A DNA stretch of 64,000 nucleotides from Psychrobacter aquaticus CMS 56. GTDB taxonomy: Bacteria; Pseudomonadota; Gammaproteobacteria; Pseudomonadales; Moraxellaceae. The stretch spans positions 62,001-126,000 of the forward strand of contig NZ_AUSW01000030.1 of NCBI RefSeq assembly GCF_000471625.1, written 5' to 3'. Of this stretch, positions 50,696-60,483 are shown piece by piece; position 1 is the stretch's first letter; the number at the start of each line of letters is the position of its first letter. The position numbers were made by a program, and so were the translations under genes. A model generated the notes under the pieces. The model did no database searches, was not told the DNA's origin, and saw only the letters and a list, made by a program, of their open reading frames with translations.

Positions 50696-51438
50696 TTCTG
50701 ACCTCCTGCAATCAGCCCAGGCACTCGCAATTTACGCTCAATCAAACCCATAATCGCAATCAAGGACAGATTAAAAACCAAATAGACAATCGTCGCATAG
50801 GTATAAATCTCGATGCTGTTTTGGGTATATTCACTAATGGTTTTGGTTTGGCTAATCAGCTCCATCACTCCCACTAATGAGGCGACAGAAGCGTTTTTGA
50901 AGCAGTTGGTCAGCTCAGAGCTCAGCGGTGGCAAGATAATCCGAAACGCCTGCGGCAGCAATACTTCTTTATAGACCTGCGGAATACTAAAGCCGAGCGC
51001 ATAAGCTGCATTGATCTGCCCATCGGGCAACGACTCGATACCCGTTCTTACCTGCTCGACGATACGCGCCGCCGTAAATAAGCCAAGACCGATACTCGCT
51101 GATAGCATGGCTGAGGTATTTGGTGACAAGCCCTTATACCACCATTCTTGTATGGTAGGCGTGAGCCAACCTGGCGCAATATAAAACCAAAAAAACAGCT
51201 GAACCAGCAGTGGAATATTGCGAAAAAACGTCACATAAGCCGTACCAATTGCACGTGCTGTCTTATTGGGCAAGGTGCGCATGATGCCAAAGATCGTACC
51301 CACGACCATGGCGATAACCCATGCGATACTGCCAATCAATAGCAGCCAGCCAAGACCGGTAATCATCCAATGGATATAAAGCTCGTTACCAATACCAGTC
51401 TGCTCAAAGAGCACACCCCAGTTCCAGCTATAATTCAT
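50692..51438 (-). CDS. gltJ: Glutamate/aspartate-type ABC transporter permease (GltJ-like)
   Basis: An inner membrane permease, 248 aa. The N-terminus MNYSWNWGVLFEQTGIGNELYIHWMITG resembles GltJ, with the EAA loop RIVEQVRTGIESLPDGQINAAYALG. The gene lies between the gltI-like gene and gltK-like gene on the same strand and would form the heterodimeric channel with GltK. Confidence 0.92.
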   Translation of the reverse strand: MNYSWNWGVLFEQTGIGNELYIHWMITGLGWLLLIGSIAWVIAMVVGTIFGIMRTLPNKTARAIGTAYVTFFRNIPLLVQLFFWFYIAPGWLTPTIQEWWYKGLSPNTSAMLSASIGLGLFTAARIVEQVRTGIESLPDGQINAAYALGFSIPQVYKEVLLPQAFRIILPPLSSELTNCFKNASVASLVGVMELISQTKTISEYTQNSIEIYTYATIVYLVFNLSLIAIMGLIERKLRVPGLIAGGQK

Positions 51439-51532
51439 GCTTGTCTCTCCGAGCAGCGATTGGAAAGCCTACGCATCAGACACTGTTTATGTCAGTCTGA
51501 ATACGTAAGCAAACGATGTTGAAAGACAACTA

Positions 51533-52516
51533 TTACTGTGCAGGCGCGGCTTTTGGCTGCGCACTATCGTGAGGATTGGCAATCAAGGTTTTTAAGTTGT
51601 CAGACATCTCAAAGTTTAGATTGACATTTTTTGGTGGAATTGGGTTCAAGAACCATTTGTCATAAATGCTATTGATCTCGCCTGAGCTAAAGACATTGGT
51701 TAGTGCTTCATCTACCACTGCCTTGAACTCTGGGTCATCTTTACGCATCATACAACCATAAATCTCAAATGACTGCGGCTCACCAACAATAACCCATTCA
51801 TCAGGATTTTTTGCTTTGGCTTTTTCGCCCGCCAGCAGCACGTCATCCATCATAAAGGCATCAGCTCGGCCATTTTCTAACATCAAGAAGCTTTCGCCAT
51901 GGTCTTTTGCTGAAATGATATTGATATCCATTTTATTTTCGTCATTGAATTGACGAATATAACGCTCTGAAGTCGTTCCCGCTGTGGTGACTAAGGTTTT
52001 GCCTTTTAGATCAGCAAAGTCTTGAATACCCGAGTCTGACTTGGTGAGTAGACGTGTACCAATTTCAAAGAAGCCATTAGAGAAAGCCACTTGCTTTTGA
52101 CGCTCTTCGTTGTTGGTGGTTGAGCCACACTCAAAATCGACCGTACCGTTTTGTACCAACGGAATACGCGTTTGCGAGGTCACCAAGTTATAACGAATCT
52201 TAAGATCTGGCATATTTAGCTTTTGCTTCACAGCTTCAACCACTTTCATTTCCAAATCGTGCGCATAACCGATTGGCTGATTGGGATCGTCAGCAATATA
52301 AGAAAAGGGAATAGAGGAGTCACGGTGACCGACGACGATGGTGCCAGAGTCTTTGATTTTTTGGAGAGTGCCATTGGCGTTTGAGGCGGCTTCGGTGGTC
52401 GTGGCATCGCCTGTTGCTGCGGCATCAGTCGGCGTTTGGCTACTGTTGTTACAGCCAACTAAGCCGATCGCCATAAAAGCAGCCAAAGTCAACGGTTTGG
52501 AGAGTAAATAGCTCAT
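51533..52516 (-). CDS. gltI: Glutamate/aspartate-type periplasmic binding lipoprotein
   Basis: Solute-binding protein of family 3, about 327 aa. The start at 52516 has AAAAGGA about 9 bases upstream; the ATG at 52525 abuts that site. The signal ends in lipobox GLVGC (Cys22), so it is membrane-anchored. The ligand region has IVVGHRDSSIPFSY, FECGSTTNNEERQ and KTLVTTAGTTSER, as in GltI. First gene of the operon. Glutamate/aspartate preference is inferred from family. Confidence 0.9.
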   Translation of the reverse strand: MSYLLSKPLTLAAFMAIGLVGCNNSSQTPTDAAATGDATTTEAASNANGTLQKIKDSGTIVVGHRDSSIPFSYIADDPNQPIGYAHDLEMKVVEAVKQKLNMPDLKIRYNLVTSQTRIPLVQNGTVDFECGSTTNNEERQKQVAFSNGFFEIGTRLLTKSDSGIQDFADLKGKTLVTTAGTTSERYIRQFNDENKMDINIISAKDHGESFLMLENGRADAFMMDDVLLAGEKAKAKNPDEWVIVGEPQSFEIYGCMMRKDDPEFKAVVDEALTNVFSSGEINSIYDKWFLNPIPPKNVNLNFEMSDNLKTLIANPHDSAQPKAAPAQ

Positions 52517-52525
52517 GAAATACAT

Positions 52526-52905
52526 CCTTTTATCACATTATCACAAGATTGAATGAGTGCTTTGACACACAGGTCTTATCAATCGACCTTATTGCCACGC
52601 ATCCATGTGGTTGTTGCTGTTTTTTATCACAATGCAACTTAATGTTACTGTACAACAAATTTACGGGTGTGGGTAAACTTTTTTTTAATGATACTGACAT
52701 TTTGATGATTCCTGATTATTTACCTAAATAACGATGAAATACTATGAGCAATACCGCCGATGATACCCCTCTTGACTGAACAGATTTAGACTGGCATTTC
52801 TACTCAATAACCCCCTTTAAAATGTTAAGCAATCTATTAGCGGCAATTGATAAATCACGAGGAATCCCCATAAAGCTAACAACTTCTTAATACTGCTAAT
52901 GACCT
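52526..52905. other. Divergent gap gltI / hslO, nothing recognised
   Basis: About 380 bp of AT-rich sequence between divergent genes, holding both promoters. I see no repeat, RNA gene or clear operator. Confidence 0.4.
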
Positions 52906-53886
52906 ATGACACAAGATATCCAAGTCCCCAATACGGACAGCCAAAACACTGTCAATCATAATGACAATGACGTACGCCAACGTTTTTTTATTGAAGACTC
53001 CCCCGTGCGCGGTGATGTGGTGCGCCTATCACGCAGCTATGCGAGCACGATTGCCCAAAAGCCTTATCCTGAAGCGCTTAAACGCTTATTGGGCGAAATG
53101 CTGACGGCGGCAAGTTTGCTTATCGGGACCGTAAAAATCAACGGTCATCTGTCCATTCAACTGCAATCATCGGACAGCGACAGTTTGCTCAATTGGGCGA
53201 TGGCAGAGTGTGACCAAGATGGCATTATTCGTGCTCTTGCCAGCTGGAAAGGCGAAACTGACGAGCAAGTGCAGGCGTGGGACAATATGACCCATGCCAA
53301 AGAGGCATTTGCGGAGCTGGGTGCGACGGGACAAGGCGTGTTGTTTATCAATATTCAGCCTGAAGGCGGCGAGCCGTATCAAGGTATCGTTGAGCGCAGC
53401 CATGATAATCTGGCGGATTGCTTGGCACATTACCAAAAACAATCGGCACAGATTCCAACGCTGATTAATTTGGCCTCCGACGGCTTGCAGGCAGGTGGTA
53501 TATTGGTACAAATGCTGCCTCGTACGGCTGAGGAAACTTATGAGGTCGAGCAAAACCAAGATGCTGGTATCGATGATGACTTATGGACGCGCTTGAGCGT
53601 TTTGACACGCACCGTCAAAGCAGAGGAGTTGACCACGCTCGATGCCAACGAAATTCTGTATCGTTTGTATCATGAAGAAAACGTGGTTGCGCCCGATCCT
53701 GTGTCGTTATCATTTGGTTGCACCTGCTCACGTGAGAAATGTGAGATGGCAATCGAGCAAATTGGCGAAGCTGAAGCTTTAGAGATCGTCGAAGAGCAAG
53801 GCGGAACGTTTGAGATGGATTGCGGATTTTGCGGTGAAATGTATAAATTTAATAAAGACGATGTGGCAGCGATATTTGCTGAGTAG
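52906..53886 (+). CDS. hslO: Redox-activated chaperone Hsp33
   Basis: A cytoplasmic holdase switched on by oxidation. The product of 326 aa has the N-terminal fold with VRGDVVRLSRSY, EMLTAASLLIGTVK and QPEGGEPYQGIV, and the C-terminal zinc site CTCSREKC ... CGFCGEMY, whose cysteines form disulfides on activation. About 20 unconserved residues precede the family N-terminus, and no strong ribosome site supports the ATG. It is monocistronic with a strong terminator. Confidence 0.95.
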   Translation: MTQDIQVPNTDSQNTVNHNDNDVRQRFFIEDSPVRGDVVRLSRSYASTIAQKPYPEALKRLLGEMLTAASLLIGTVKINGHLSIQLQSSDSDSLLNWAMAECDQDGIIRALASWKGETDEQVQAWDNMTHAKEAFAELGATGQGVLFINIQPEGGEPYQGIVERSHDNLADCLAHYQKQSAQIPTLINLASDGLQAGGILVQMLPRTAEETYEVEQNQDAGIDDDLWTRLSVLTRTVKAEELTTLDANEILYRLYHEENVVAPDPVSLSFGCTCSREKCEMAIEQIGEAEALEIVEEQGGTFEMDCGFCGEMYKFNKDDVAAIFAE

Positions 53887-53916
53887 TTTTTTACAAAAGA
53901 TTTAGACGTATATTTC

Positions 53917-53951
53917 AAAACCCCTAAGTGTGATGCTTAGGGGTTTTTTTA
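53917..53951 (+). terminator. Terminator after hslO
   Basis: AAAACCCCTAAG and CTTAGGGGTTTTTTT form a 12-bp stem with a 7-base loop and T-run. It may also serve the converging lipoprotein gene. Confidence 0.92.
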
Positions 53952-53993
53952 TAATTTTAAAACACGCATCACTACTTTGAAGTTGAACCATCT

Positions 53994-54626
53994 TCAGTCT
54001 TGATGCCATTGTTCCATGTAATCAATGGCCATTTCATTGATTGCCTGCCAATTTGAAAGATTTTTTGCGTCAAAATGGATCAGGATATTATTATTGTAAA
54101 CAGGATGCAGGTACTCCATTTGGCAAAGACTGTTCTGATCTTCATTTTCCGCTATCCAACATCGAAAAGTAGTAGGCGAATCTGGATAGACATGTCCTAT
54201 ATAAGACAAAATTGAATCATCATTATTATCGACATAGGCTTCTAAATTGAATTTATCCTGAGTAATATCTCTATGATTCGACTCCTTTATAATCTCAACT
54301 CTCGTAGGCATATCATTGCCTATAATTCCTGAACCTATCGCTGTCCAGTTAAATCTAATGATATCGTCTTCATGTTCCAAAACGTTTGGGTCTTTGTCAT
54401 TGTTGTTTAGCCCTCGACCATTTGGCCAAAAGAAATAACCGAGTCCCATATCCGTCTCGAAACTTTCGTAACTCCCTGTGTCGGGCCTAACAATATGGTT
54501 CAATGGAATAACGTATTTGTCACCATCTACATCTACTTTAATTTGAGCATTAGAGTCATGTATATTTGGCTTTGCGCAGCCAGTTAGTAAGAGAAAACTG
54601 ACTAAGCATAATGATATTTTTTTCAT
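53994..54626 (-). CDS. Predicted lipoprotein of unknown function
   Basis: Not recognised. The product of 210 aa has a clear signal MKKISLCLVSFLLLTGC (lipobox LTGC, Cys17). The mature part is acidic and aromatic with two later cysteines (FRCWIAENEDQ, SLCQME), perhaps paired. The gene is distinctly AT-richer than its neighbours, which suggests recent acquisition. It lies between converging hslO and the co-directional hydrolase gene. Confidence 0.65.
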   Translation of the reverse strand: MKKISLCLVSFLLLTGCAKPNIHDSNAQIKVDVDGDKYVIPLNHIVRPDTGSYESFETDMGLGYFFWPNGRGLNNNDKDPNVLEHEDDIIRFNWTAIGSGIIGNDMPTRVEIIKESNHRDITQDKFNLEAYVDNNDDSILSYIGHVYPDSPTTFRCWIAENEDQNSLCQMEYLHPVYNNNILIHFDAKNLSNWQAINEMAIDYMEQWHQD

Positions 54627-54702
54627 TATAAATTTCTTAAAAAGTAGAAATAATAGAAATTCTCATACGATTTTATATAACGAAAATGAGAATATTCGTT
54701 TT

Positions 54703-56193
54703 TTATAACGCCAATGCCAAGCTTTTTGGATAAGAATATATCCGCAGTTTGTCCGCATAATCGCTTTGTCCATTGTCTAACAACCATTCAACCACTTGCT
54801 CACGCACCCTTCTACTGTGGATTAGGTTCACATGACTGACACCATAAAACACTGCTTTGTGACCATCTGGTACAAACAACGCATGTTCCTCATCGTCCTC
54901 GCCCAGCGCCGATGCGACTGATACCAGACCATCACCCAAGAAGCTGGTCATTTTAGACTCATAATGTGTCTCAATTAAGGCACTAGCGACAAAATAGGTT
55001 TTGATACCACTTGGCAGACCCGCAGGATGCCGAAAGTCTTGTGGTAGCACGCTACGACCCTCTAACGCACTCCAATCAGCATCACGAATACTGCCATGAC
55101 GCAAATCAATAATACCCGCACTACGCATGTCACCAAGCTTAGCCAGCGAACCTGCAAACGGCAATTTGGCAATAACATCTTGTACATGATTGCCAATACG
55201 TTCTAGCACAGCACCATGATGCGGCGCACCCAACGTGATCAAATTACCCACGCGCATGATCCAGTCTAGATGCTCTTGCTCTGCATAAAACAGTGCACTA
55301 CGAGAGACCAAACCGCCCATACTATGACCGACCAAGTCTATTTGGCTGATGTCAGGGTGACTATCGACCAAGTCTTGCAGCAGTTGAGAGAAGTCACGAC
55401 CACTACGCGAGATACGCCGACCCGTATTATAATCAAGGTATAAAACTGTCGTATCTGGTTGACTTTGGCTGATGGCATCGCCCAGCCCTTTGTGTTCTTG
55501 CGACTGCCAACTTAAATGACTCATACACAGCCCATGACATAGAATGACAATACGCCCTGACAGTGCTTGGCATTGCAAATTGCCCTTTATATCGTATAGC
55601 ACCATCGGAATAGCCAGCGCATTTTGATGGTTAACCAGATGGTCACCCATGACACCATTCAACACATTCACCAGCTTTTTTAATGTGTCGGGCAGTGGCT
55701 GAGTGGTTTTTTGATTGAGGGTGTTTTTATACAATCGCAGCACAGATGCTAAGTTTTTGCCTACCGTCAGCATCACATGACGTATCGTGCCATAGATACG
55801 CGCAGTGATACCGCGCGGCCAGTTAAGCAGATGGCGCTCATTAAAACGACCCAAAGGCCGTAAAATCACTTCGCGGTGAATGGCTTCTACAATGTCAGTG
55901 ACCTCAACCACGCCCATGGTCGCCAGTTGTGCCAACCCTTCAAAGAAGTCAGTCATAGAAACAGGTGTCAGCGCTGTTTCATTACCATCATCTGCCAGCA
56001 GTTTGACCAGATCATCCACATCGATGGCTTCGAGCTGATCTATCTGCTCGTACAAATCACTGTGTAATGGCACGGTATTATCTGAGGCAAAATGCGCCGC
56101 CAGCTCATGCTGATTATTGGTGTTATGGTTAGCAATGTCATCACTGACACTATCGTTATAAAATAAGTTTGAACGGCTCATAGTATTCATCAC
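54703..56193 (-). CDS. Alpha/beta hydrolase, lipase/PGAP1-like
   Basis: A predicted esterase or lipase of 496 aa. The hydrolase half starts near residue 212: VILCHGLCMSHLSWQ (oxyanion His-Gly 220-221), then LVGHSMGGLVSRSA with nucleophile Ser291, TLGAPHHGA, GDGLVS (likely acid) and YGVSHVNLIHS (likely catalytic His). The N-terminal 210 residues form an unrecognised helical region without a signal peptide. Substrate is unknown. A long low-GC gap separates it from the adjacent genes. Confidence 0.8.
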   Translation of the reverse strand: MMNTMSRSNLFYNDSVSDDIANHNTNNQHELAAHFASDNTVPLHSDLYEQIDQLEAIDVDDLVKLLADDGNETALTPVSMTDFFEGLAQLATMGVVEVTDIVEAIHREVILRPLGRFNERHLLNWPRGITARIYGTIRHVMLTVGKNLASVLRLYKNTLNQKTTQPLPDTLKKLVNVLNGVMGDHLVNHQNALAIPMVLYDIKGNLQCQALSGRIVILCHGLCMSHLSWQSQEHKGLGDAISQSQPDTTVLYLDYNTGRRISRSGRDFSQLLQDLVDSHPDISQIDLVGHSMGGLVSRSALFYAEQEHLDWIMRVGNLITLGAPHHGAVLERIGNHVQDVIAKLPFAGSLAKLGDMRSAGIIDLRHGSIRDADWSALEGRSVLPQDFRHPAGLPSGIKTYFVASALIETHYESKMTSFLGDGLVSVASALGEDDEEHALFVPDGHKAVFYGVSHVNLIHSRRVREQVVEWLLDNGQSDYADKLRIYSYPKSLALAL

Positions 56194-56373
56194 ATTGGTA
56201 CATTAGATAGGCACATTACACTGGCACATTCATCAAAAAGGATAATTTTATATACTATCCTTTAAGCTCGGTAAATAAAAGAGAATGATTTGACTTAAAT
56301 GTAGGTTGATTACCAAAGCGTTTGGCAGTCTATTTTTTAATATAAAGTGGTTTTTTACTGTCATAAAAACCAT

Positions 56374-56408
56374 CAAAAAAATCCCAAGCGGTCACTTGGG
56401 ATTTTTAT
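56374..56408 (-). terminator. Terminator after phoX
   Basis: AAAAATCCCAAG and CTTGGGATTTTT form a 12-bp stem with a 6-base loop, about 50 bp past the phoX stop codon on the minus strand. Confidence 0.88.
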
Positions 56409-56453
56409 TGGTTAACTGTTTAACTAATCGGCAATTAAGTGCTTATCAATTCT

Positions 56454-58676
56454 CTATGTGGCACTACTTTCAGTATCAAATGATTCTGCCAATATAACAC
56501 CGCCATCTTCTTTGGTAATCATTACCGTCGCTGAGCGAGGTATACTGCCTCCAGCAACCGCACCCCAATTGTCTGGATGTTGAATATTAATAAAGAGGGT
56601 TTTAAAGTCAGGTGTCAAGACAATACCCGTCACTTCGCAGCCTTTAGGACCGACAAAGAAACGCTTGATATTGTCGTTACTGGCAGGCATACCCACTCGC
56701 GTTTGTTGTCCTGCTGAGGTAGTCACGGTTGTACCATCACTCACTTTACCGGGTAGTGCAGCCAGTAACATGCAGCTAGTGGTATCGGTATAAGCGCCGT
56801 CATCCGTCTGTATCCACAGCACACCGCGCGGATCAAAGTACAGACCATCAGGAGAGGACAAATCATTACTGTCACTTAATTGCGACAAATTTTCTACTGC
56901 CAGATCATGAGGCGCGGCAAACAGATAGACATCCCATTCAAAGCTTGTCGCTGCATGATCACCGCCTTTTTCTGCCCAGCGAATGATATGGCCATTTTCA
57001 TTGCCGCTTCGCTTACCATTCACTGTATAGCTTCGTGGGTTAGAAGCAGAAAGTGGTTGGTCATCTCTGACACCGCGATTGGTATTGTTGGTCAAAGTGA
57101 TATACACCTCGCCTGTCATCGGACTAACTGAGATCCATTCAGGACGATCCATCTTGGTAGCACCAACCTTATCACCAGCTGCACGGGCAAAGACCAATAC
57201 TTCATCTTGTCCATTGAAAGGCAAAACGCTATTAGAAGCATCCAAGCCATTTTGGCCATGAACCATTGCTTTCCATTCGCCACTACCATCTTCATTGAAG
57301 ATGGCAACATATAGCGTGCCTTCATCCAAATACTTATCGCCTGCTTTTAGACCGCCGCCAATATCACTGTTTGACCATACAGCCTTGGAGACAAACTTAT
57401 AGATATATTCGCCGCGAGCATCATCGCCCATATAAAAGACCACAGGTTTGCCTTGCTCAACTGGCGCATAGGCACAGTTTTCATGGGCAAAACGTCCCAA
57501 CGCTGTGCGCTTTTGTGAGATAGAGTTTTGATCAAAAGGGTCAATCTCTGTGATATAACCAAAAGTATTAAAACCATTACGGTAATCTTCAGTGGCATTT
57601 GCACCAACAGCGGTCATATCCCAGCGTGAAAACTCGTCTGCTATGATGGCATCTTTGGCATCAGGGGTATGCCATAAATATCTTGAGCCTGGGGTGTTTT
57701 CTTTCGCTCCGTAACGCACCCGACCGTAGTTTTGCCCAGCGCTTAACTGGCTGGCATCTTGCCCACGGGCAAATACCCCTAAAAAGTTTTCTTCTGTGGT
57801 CAGATATGTGCCCCAAGGTGACAATCCTGCGCCGCAGTTATTGTTGATGCCGCGAGTCTGGTGACCTGTTGGATCAAATTTGGTCTTCACCAAATCAGAG
57901 CCTGCTACAGGACCAGTCAATTGCGCGGTCGTACTGCTGGTGACACGGCGATTGTATTTTGAATTTGGTACCATCTCATAGCCTTTGCCATCTGCTCGGC
58001 GCTTCATCTCAACCACTGCCACACCGTGACAGTTGACTTCACGGCGCACATCGCTGGCAAGACGACGGCTTTGAAATAGCGGAGCGGCATCAGCGTCTTC
58101 AATGACATGATAGCCAAACGGGCTTAACTCTTCACTGTTCACATATTCATGATTCATGACCAGCAGACCGCTTTCTGAGGCTTTGGCATCATATGCGTTG
58201 CCTTTTTTGCCAAAGAACCACATACCATCATGATTGTCGCCCATGCGCCATTCAAATGACTCTGCTGATTGCTCGCGGTTGTCTTTCCAATCTTCAATAC
58301 CAGAGATGAGTGGCGTGCCAAGCGGTAATATGATTTCCGCTTTGTAGCCTTCTGCTACAGTCATCGTATCGGCAGTTGAGTGCGCTACTGCCGTAAAATT
58401 CAAGGTTTCAGGACGTGTTAAATCACCTTGTGCAGGGATAGCGGCATCATTGCCATTCTCTACGATAGGGCTACTACTGTTATCATCATCGTCACTACAG
58501 CCAACCAAAGGTAGCGCCCCAAAGAACGCTGCAGCCGTCAATCCTGTGCCACCTTTCAAGATGCTACGGCGGTTTAAACGACGACTAATAATGGTCTGAA
58601 AGTCGATATTATTGGTAGGGTTTGAATCTTCAACGATTTCGTGGGCGTGCTCTAGCTTGTCATTTAATGATGTCAT
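56454..58676 (-). CDS. PhoX-family (DUF839) alkaline phosphatase
   Basis: A Ca/Fe-dependent phosphomonoesterase family protein of 740 aa. The N-terminus has a twin-arginine motif NRRSILKGG (Arg36-Arg37), a hydrophobic run, and a lipobox-like LVGC (Cys60), followed by an Asp-rich stretch. The mature part has DUF839 features: LLVMNHEYVNSEELSPFGYH, NNCGAGLSPWGTYLTTEENF, RPEWISVSPMTGEVYITLTNN and SPDGLYFDPRGVLWIQTDDG. It probably releases phosphate outside the cytoplasm. No Pho-box or transport gene is adjacent. Confidence 0.88.
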   Translation of the reverse strand: MTSLNDKLEHAHEIVEDSNPTNNIDFQTIISRRLNRRSILKGGTGLTAAAFFGALPLVGCSDDDDNSSSPIVENGNDAAIPAQGDLTRPETLNFTAVAHSTADTMTVAEGYKAEIILPLGTPLISGIEDWKDNREQSAESFEWRMGDNHDGMWFFGKKGNAYDAKASESGLLVMNHEYVNSEELSPFGYHVIEDADAAPLFQSRRLASDVRREVNCHGVAVVEMKRRADGKGYEMVPNSKYNRRVTSSTTAQLTGPVAGSDLVKTKFDPTGHQTRGINNNCGAGLSPWGTYLTTEENFLGVFARGQDASQLSAGQNYGRVRYGAKENTPGSRYLWHTPDAKDAIIADEFSRWDMTAVGANATEDYRNGFNTFGYITEIDPFDQNSISQKRTALGRFAHENCAYAPVEQGKPVVFYMGDDARGEYIYKFVSKAVWSNSDIGGGLKAGDKYLDEGTLYVAIFNEDGSGEWKAMVHGQNGLDASNSVLPFNGQDEVLVFARAAGDKVGATKMDRPEWISVSPMTGEVYITLTNNTNRGVRDDQPLSASNPRSYTVNGKRSGNENGHIIRWAEKGGDHAATSFEWDVYLFAAPHDLAVENLSQLSDSNDLSSPDGLYFDPRGVLWIQTDDGAYTDTTSCMLLAALPGKVSDGTTVTTSAGQQTRVGMPASNDNIKRFFVGPKGCEVTGIVLTPDFKTLFINIQHPDNWGAVAGGSIPRSATVMITKEDGGVILAESFDTESSAT

Positions 58677-58846
58677 TATCAGTCACCTTGCTGTTGGGCT
58701 GGATTGGCATAAAAGGTTTGGTTGCGGCTCTATAACTTTAACCGCCAGTGTACGAACTATGCCTAAGTCTAATGCCAGTTTGTGACAGTACGTTGACATT
58801 CTGAAGTTATGCTAACGAAAAGTATTATGATGAGAAATAATCTGAC

Positions 58847-58889
58847 ATAAAAAAATCCCAAGCGCTCATTGAAGGCATTTGGGATTTTT
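58847..58889 (-). terminator. Terminator after the FAH-family gene
   Basis: AAAAATCCCAA and TTTGGGATTTTT pair around a long loop. The left arm AAAAATCCCAAGCG is the same as in the terminator at 56374. Confidence 0.75.
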
Positions 58890-58933
58890 GATCAGATTTG
58901 TTTGGAACCATACAGTATTGCCGAGCTAGAAAC

Positions 58934-59650
58934 TTATCGAACCTGTACCTGCCACTCATGCTCACCCAGCTTTAATGTCAGCTTATCATCTGCTTGCAAA
59001 ATACCAACGCCACTTGGTGTACCAGTCATAATGACATCACCTGCTTGCAAACTAAAAGCATGGCTAATTTCGGCCAGTAGCTCATAAACCGAAAATAGCA
59101 TCAAGGCGCTATCGCCATCTTGTCGCAGCTCATCATTGATAGTGAGTTGATACTGCACTTGACTAAAATCACCAAACGCTTGTGGCTCAAGCCAATCAGC
59201 CAGCACACACGCGCCATCAAAACATTTAGCACGCTCCCACGGATAGCCTTTTTCTTTGAGCTTGCTTTGCAAGTCACGTAAGGTCAAATCAAGTCCCACC
59301 GTCACGCTACCAATTGCCAGCTTTGCTTGCTCAGCAGTAGCTGCCGAGAGATCCGCTGCCAGCTGAATACATAGCTCCGCTTCATAATGGGTATCCCCAT
59401 ACACCACTGGATTGGGACGGACGATATCATTACGCACACTGACCACTGACGAGGCAGGCTTCATAAATAAGATGGGTGATTTGGGAATTTCATTTCCCAA
59501 TTCGCGAGCGTGCTCAGCATAATTACGGCCAACGCAGACTACCTTGCCGATGGAAGCTCTTACACTATCATCAAAATTGGCGATACTCGCATCATCATTG
59601 ACGCTGGCAGCAATCGCATTGACTAAAGACACATGTGGTGATTGGCTCAT
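58934..59650 (-). CDS. Fumarylacetoacetate hydrolase-family enzyme
   Basis: A FAH-superfamily protein of 238 aa, YcgM-like. Motifs: VGRNYAEHARELGNE, SPILFMKPASS, HYEAELCIQL (metal-binding Glu pair), KGYPWERAKCFDGACVL and VIMTGTPSGVG. Members act on acylpyruvates or decarboxylate oxaloacetate. It follows an amino-acid permease gene by about 95 bp on the same strand, so co-transcription is possible but unproven. Confidence 0.9.
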   Translation of the reverse strand: MSQSPHVSLVNAIAASVNDDASIANFDDSVRASIGKVVCVGRNYAEHARELGNEIPKSPILFMKPASSVVSVRNDIVRPNPVVYGDTHYEAELCIQLAADLSAATAEQAKLAIGSVTVGLDLTLRDLQSKLKEKGYPWERAKCFDGACVLADWLEPQAFGDFSQVQYQLTINDELRQDGDSALMLFSVYELLAEISHAFSLQAGDVIMTGTPSGVGILQADDKLTLKLGEHEWQVQVR

Positions 59651-59745
59651 ACTAGGCGCTCACAGTAAATTATTGATATTTTATTAAGGTAGATGGACCG
59701 CGCTACCTCAAACTAATTTTCTAACCCTGTTTTCTTGATAAATAA

Positions 59746-60471
59746 CTACGGAATAGTATTGGTCACTACATCAGGTGGTACATAACTGGCATGGCGATTC
59801 ATTCTGTTTTCAAACAATCTAAAGCTAAATAAAATCACCCATGACAATAACAGATAAATGATACCAGCAGCAAAAAACAGCTCCATCAAGGTATAAGTAC
59901 GCGCACTAATCGTACGAGCGACACCCGTGATGTCCATCAACGCAATGGTTGACGCCAGCGCACTGCCTTTTAGCATAAAGATGACTTCATTACTATACGC
60001 TGGAATAACGATACCAAAGGCACGAGGCAAAGTGATGCGCGTCAGCTTCTGCCACTTAGACATACCAATCGCGTCTGCGGCTTCCAGCTCGCCCACTGGA
60101 ATGGTTTGAATCGCGCCGCGAATAATTTCTGCCAAATAAGCACTGGTATTCATGGTAAAGGCAATAATGGCACACCAATACGCTTGGCTGAGTACGGGCT
60201 CCCACAAGAACGAGTCGCGTACGGCCTCAAATTGTCCAAGACCATAATAAATCAAAAATATCTGTACCAGTAGCGGTGTGCCACGAAAAAAGAAGATATA
60301 AGAGAAGGGTAATATCTGTACCAACCAGTTTTTTGACAAACGCAATTGCGCTAAAACCAAACCAAAGAACAGCCCGATAATGCCTGAAATAACGACCAAT
60401 TGAACGGTCAAAACTGCCCCATTTAGTAGTTCAGGAATATTATCAAAAATAACCTGCCAATTCCAATCCAT
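59746..60471 (-). CDS. Polar amino-acid ABC transporter permease (HisM/ArtM-like)
   Basis: An inner membrane permease of 241 aa, with five or six helices and the EAA loop EIIRGAIQTIPVGELEAADAIGM. The gene lies 12 bp after the partner permease gene. Together they would form a channel for basic or other polar amino acids. No cognate ATPase gene lies between here and the window end. Confidence 0.9.
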   Translation of the reverse strand: MDWNWQVIFDNIPELLNGAVLTVQLVVISGIIGLFFGLVLAQLRLSKNWLVQILPFSYIFFFRGTPLLVQIFLIYYGLGQFEAVRDSFLWEPVLSQAYWCAIIAFTMNTSAYLAEIIRGAIQTIPVGELEAADAIGMSKWQKLTRITLPRAFGIVIPAYSNEVIFMLKGSALASTIALMDITGVARTISARTYTLMELFFAAGIIYLLLSWVILFSFRLFENRMNRHASYVPPDVVTNTIP

Positions 60472-60483
60472 AGTATCTCTCCT

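Noticed and set aside
53994-54626. AT-rich lipoprotein gene as a phage or island marker
   Set aside because: No integrase, tRNA junction or other mobile gene is nearby; low GC alone is not enough.
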